Below, one piece after another: positions 63,760 through 64,000 of a DNA stretch of 64,000 nt. The translations under genes and the position numbers were made by a program. Positions within the stretch are counted from its first letter, which is position 1; the number at the start of each line of letters is the position of its first letter. The stretch is from CAYNRE01 sp964399535 (GTDB lineage: Bacteria > Planctomycetota > Planctomycetia > Pirellulales > CAYNRE01), in the NCBI GenBank assembly GCA_964399535.1, contig CAYNRE010000026.1, positions 62,001 through 126,000 on the forward strand, read 5' to 3'. Below the pieces are notes generated by a model. The model had not been told where the DNA came from. It did no database searches and saw nothing but the letters and a program-made list of their open reading frames with translations.

Positions 63760-63951
63760 ATGGATAGTCGCGACGTGATACGCCGGCTGCGGCGCGAGGG
63801 TTGGCAACTCGTTCGCACCAAGGGTAGCCACCACCAATTCAAACACCCTCAGCGGCCGGGGCTGGTCACGGTGCCCCACCCCAAACGCGACTTGCCTCTG
63901 GGCACCCTGCGGAGCATCGCCAAACAAGCCGGCTGGAGCGACCTGTTATGA
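63760..63951 (+). CDS. hicA: HicA toxin of a toxin-antitoxin pair
   Basis: The 63-residue protein (ATG at 63760) has the HicA double-stranded-RNA-binding-like fold: MDSRDVIRRLRREGWQLVR, then KGSHHQFKH with the catalytic His, and a LPLGTLRSIAKQAGW tail. HicA cleaves mRNA, and HicB neutralises it. Its stop overlaps the hicB start by 4 bp. The pair helps keep the element in the cell. Confidence 0.9.
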   Translation: MDSRDVIRRLRREGWQLVRTKGSHHQFKHPQRPGLVTVPHPKRDLPLGTLRSIAKQAGWSDLL

Positions 63952-64000
63952 ACTACCCGATCGTGATTCACAAAGACAAACGCTCGGACTACGGCGTGAC
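63948..64000 (+). CDS. hicB: HicB antitoxin, cut by the window end
   Basis: Only the first 17 residues are in the window: MNYPIVIHKDKRSDYGV. It starts 4 bp before the hicA stop (ATGA). This is the usual HicB N-terminus, and the rest lies beyond position 64000. Confidence 0.8.
   Translation, partial: MNYPIVIHKDKRSDYGV

Noticed and set aside
1..64000. CRISPR array or rRNA genes
   Set aside because: No regularly spaced short repeats and no rRNA-like stretches were found on reading both strands.

Overview
The window is GC-rich DNA that reads as a planctomycete outside the known anammox group, most like Pirellulales. The evidence is PEP-CTERM proteins (one with a dockerin), a C-x-P-x-R sulfatase, a MocA-type oxidoreductase, planctomycete-style c-type cytochromes, and long spacers full of decayed mobile DNA. 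This placement is an inference from gene content; there is no rRNA gene, and I found no clear tRNA gene or CRISPR array.

Layout. 0-27 kb is mostly housekeeping and secreted-protein genes: a J-domain/leucine-rich protein, a kinase-like fusion, mutY with a changed catalytic residue, a BtuF-like protein and a YhhN membrane protein, a transglutaminase-like protein, murD, exported proteins, a sulfatase, fabH, an M20 hydrolase and a three-haem cytochrome. A structured intergenic repeat occurs twice (about 783 and 17155). 27-46.6 kb is a respiratory island: a cupin, two radical SAM/SPASM proteins, two hemerythrin-domain proteins, a porin, an Rrf2 regulator, then the run nxrC-nxrA-(133-aa protein)-nxrB-chaperone-cupredoxin, followed by a MOSC protein, a 2-hydroxyacid dehydrogenase and a thiamine-diphosphate enzyme. 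The nxr proteins look like the periplasmic type of nitrite oxidoreductase known from Nitrospira and anammox bacteria. 46.6-49.7 kb is insertion-sequence debris with an IS5-family element nested in an IS4-family element. 50-53.4 kb holds a minus-strand operon of Rieske protein, b-type cytochrome and an eight-haem hydroxylamine oxidoreductase (HAO)-like protein. 53.4-58 kb has more decayed mobile DNA around sufU and sufS. From about 58.1 kb to the end is a plasmid- or phage-like integrated element with two helix-turn-helix genes, a primase/helicase-like replication ATPase and a hicAB toxin-antitoxin pair cut by the window edge.

How it may work together (inference): the Nxr complex could interconvert nitrite and nitrate in the periplasm, passing electrons through NxrC haems and perhaps the cupredoxin. 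The Rieske/b complex with its HAO-like partner could link the quinone pool to nitrogen-oxide or hydroxylamine chemistry. The TorD-like chaperone, the MOSC protein and SufU/SufS fit the need for molybdenum cofactor and Fe-S clusters. Rrf2 and the hemerythrins suggest NO, O2 or redox sensing. The direction of catalysis cannot be read from sequence.
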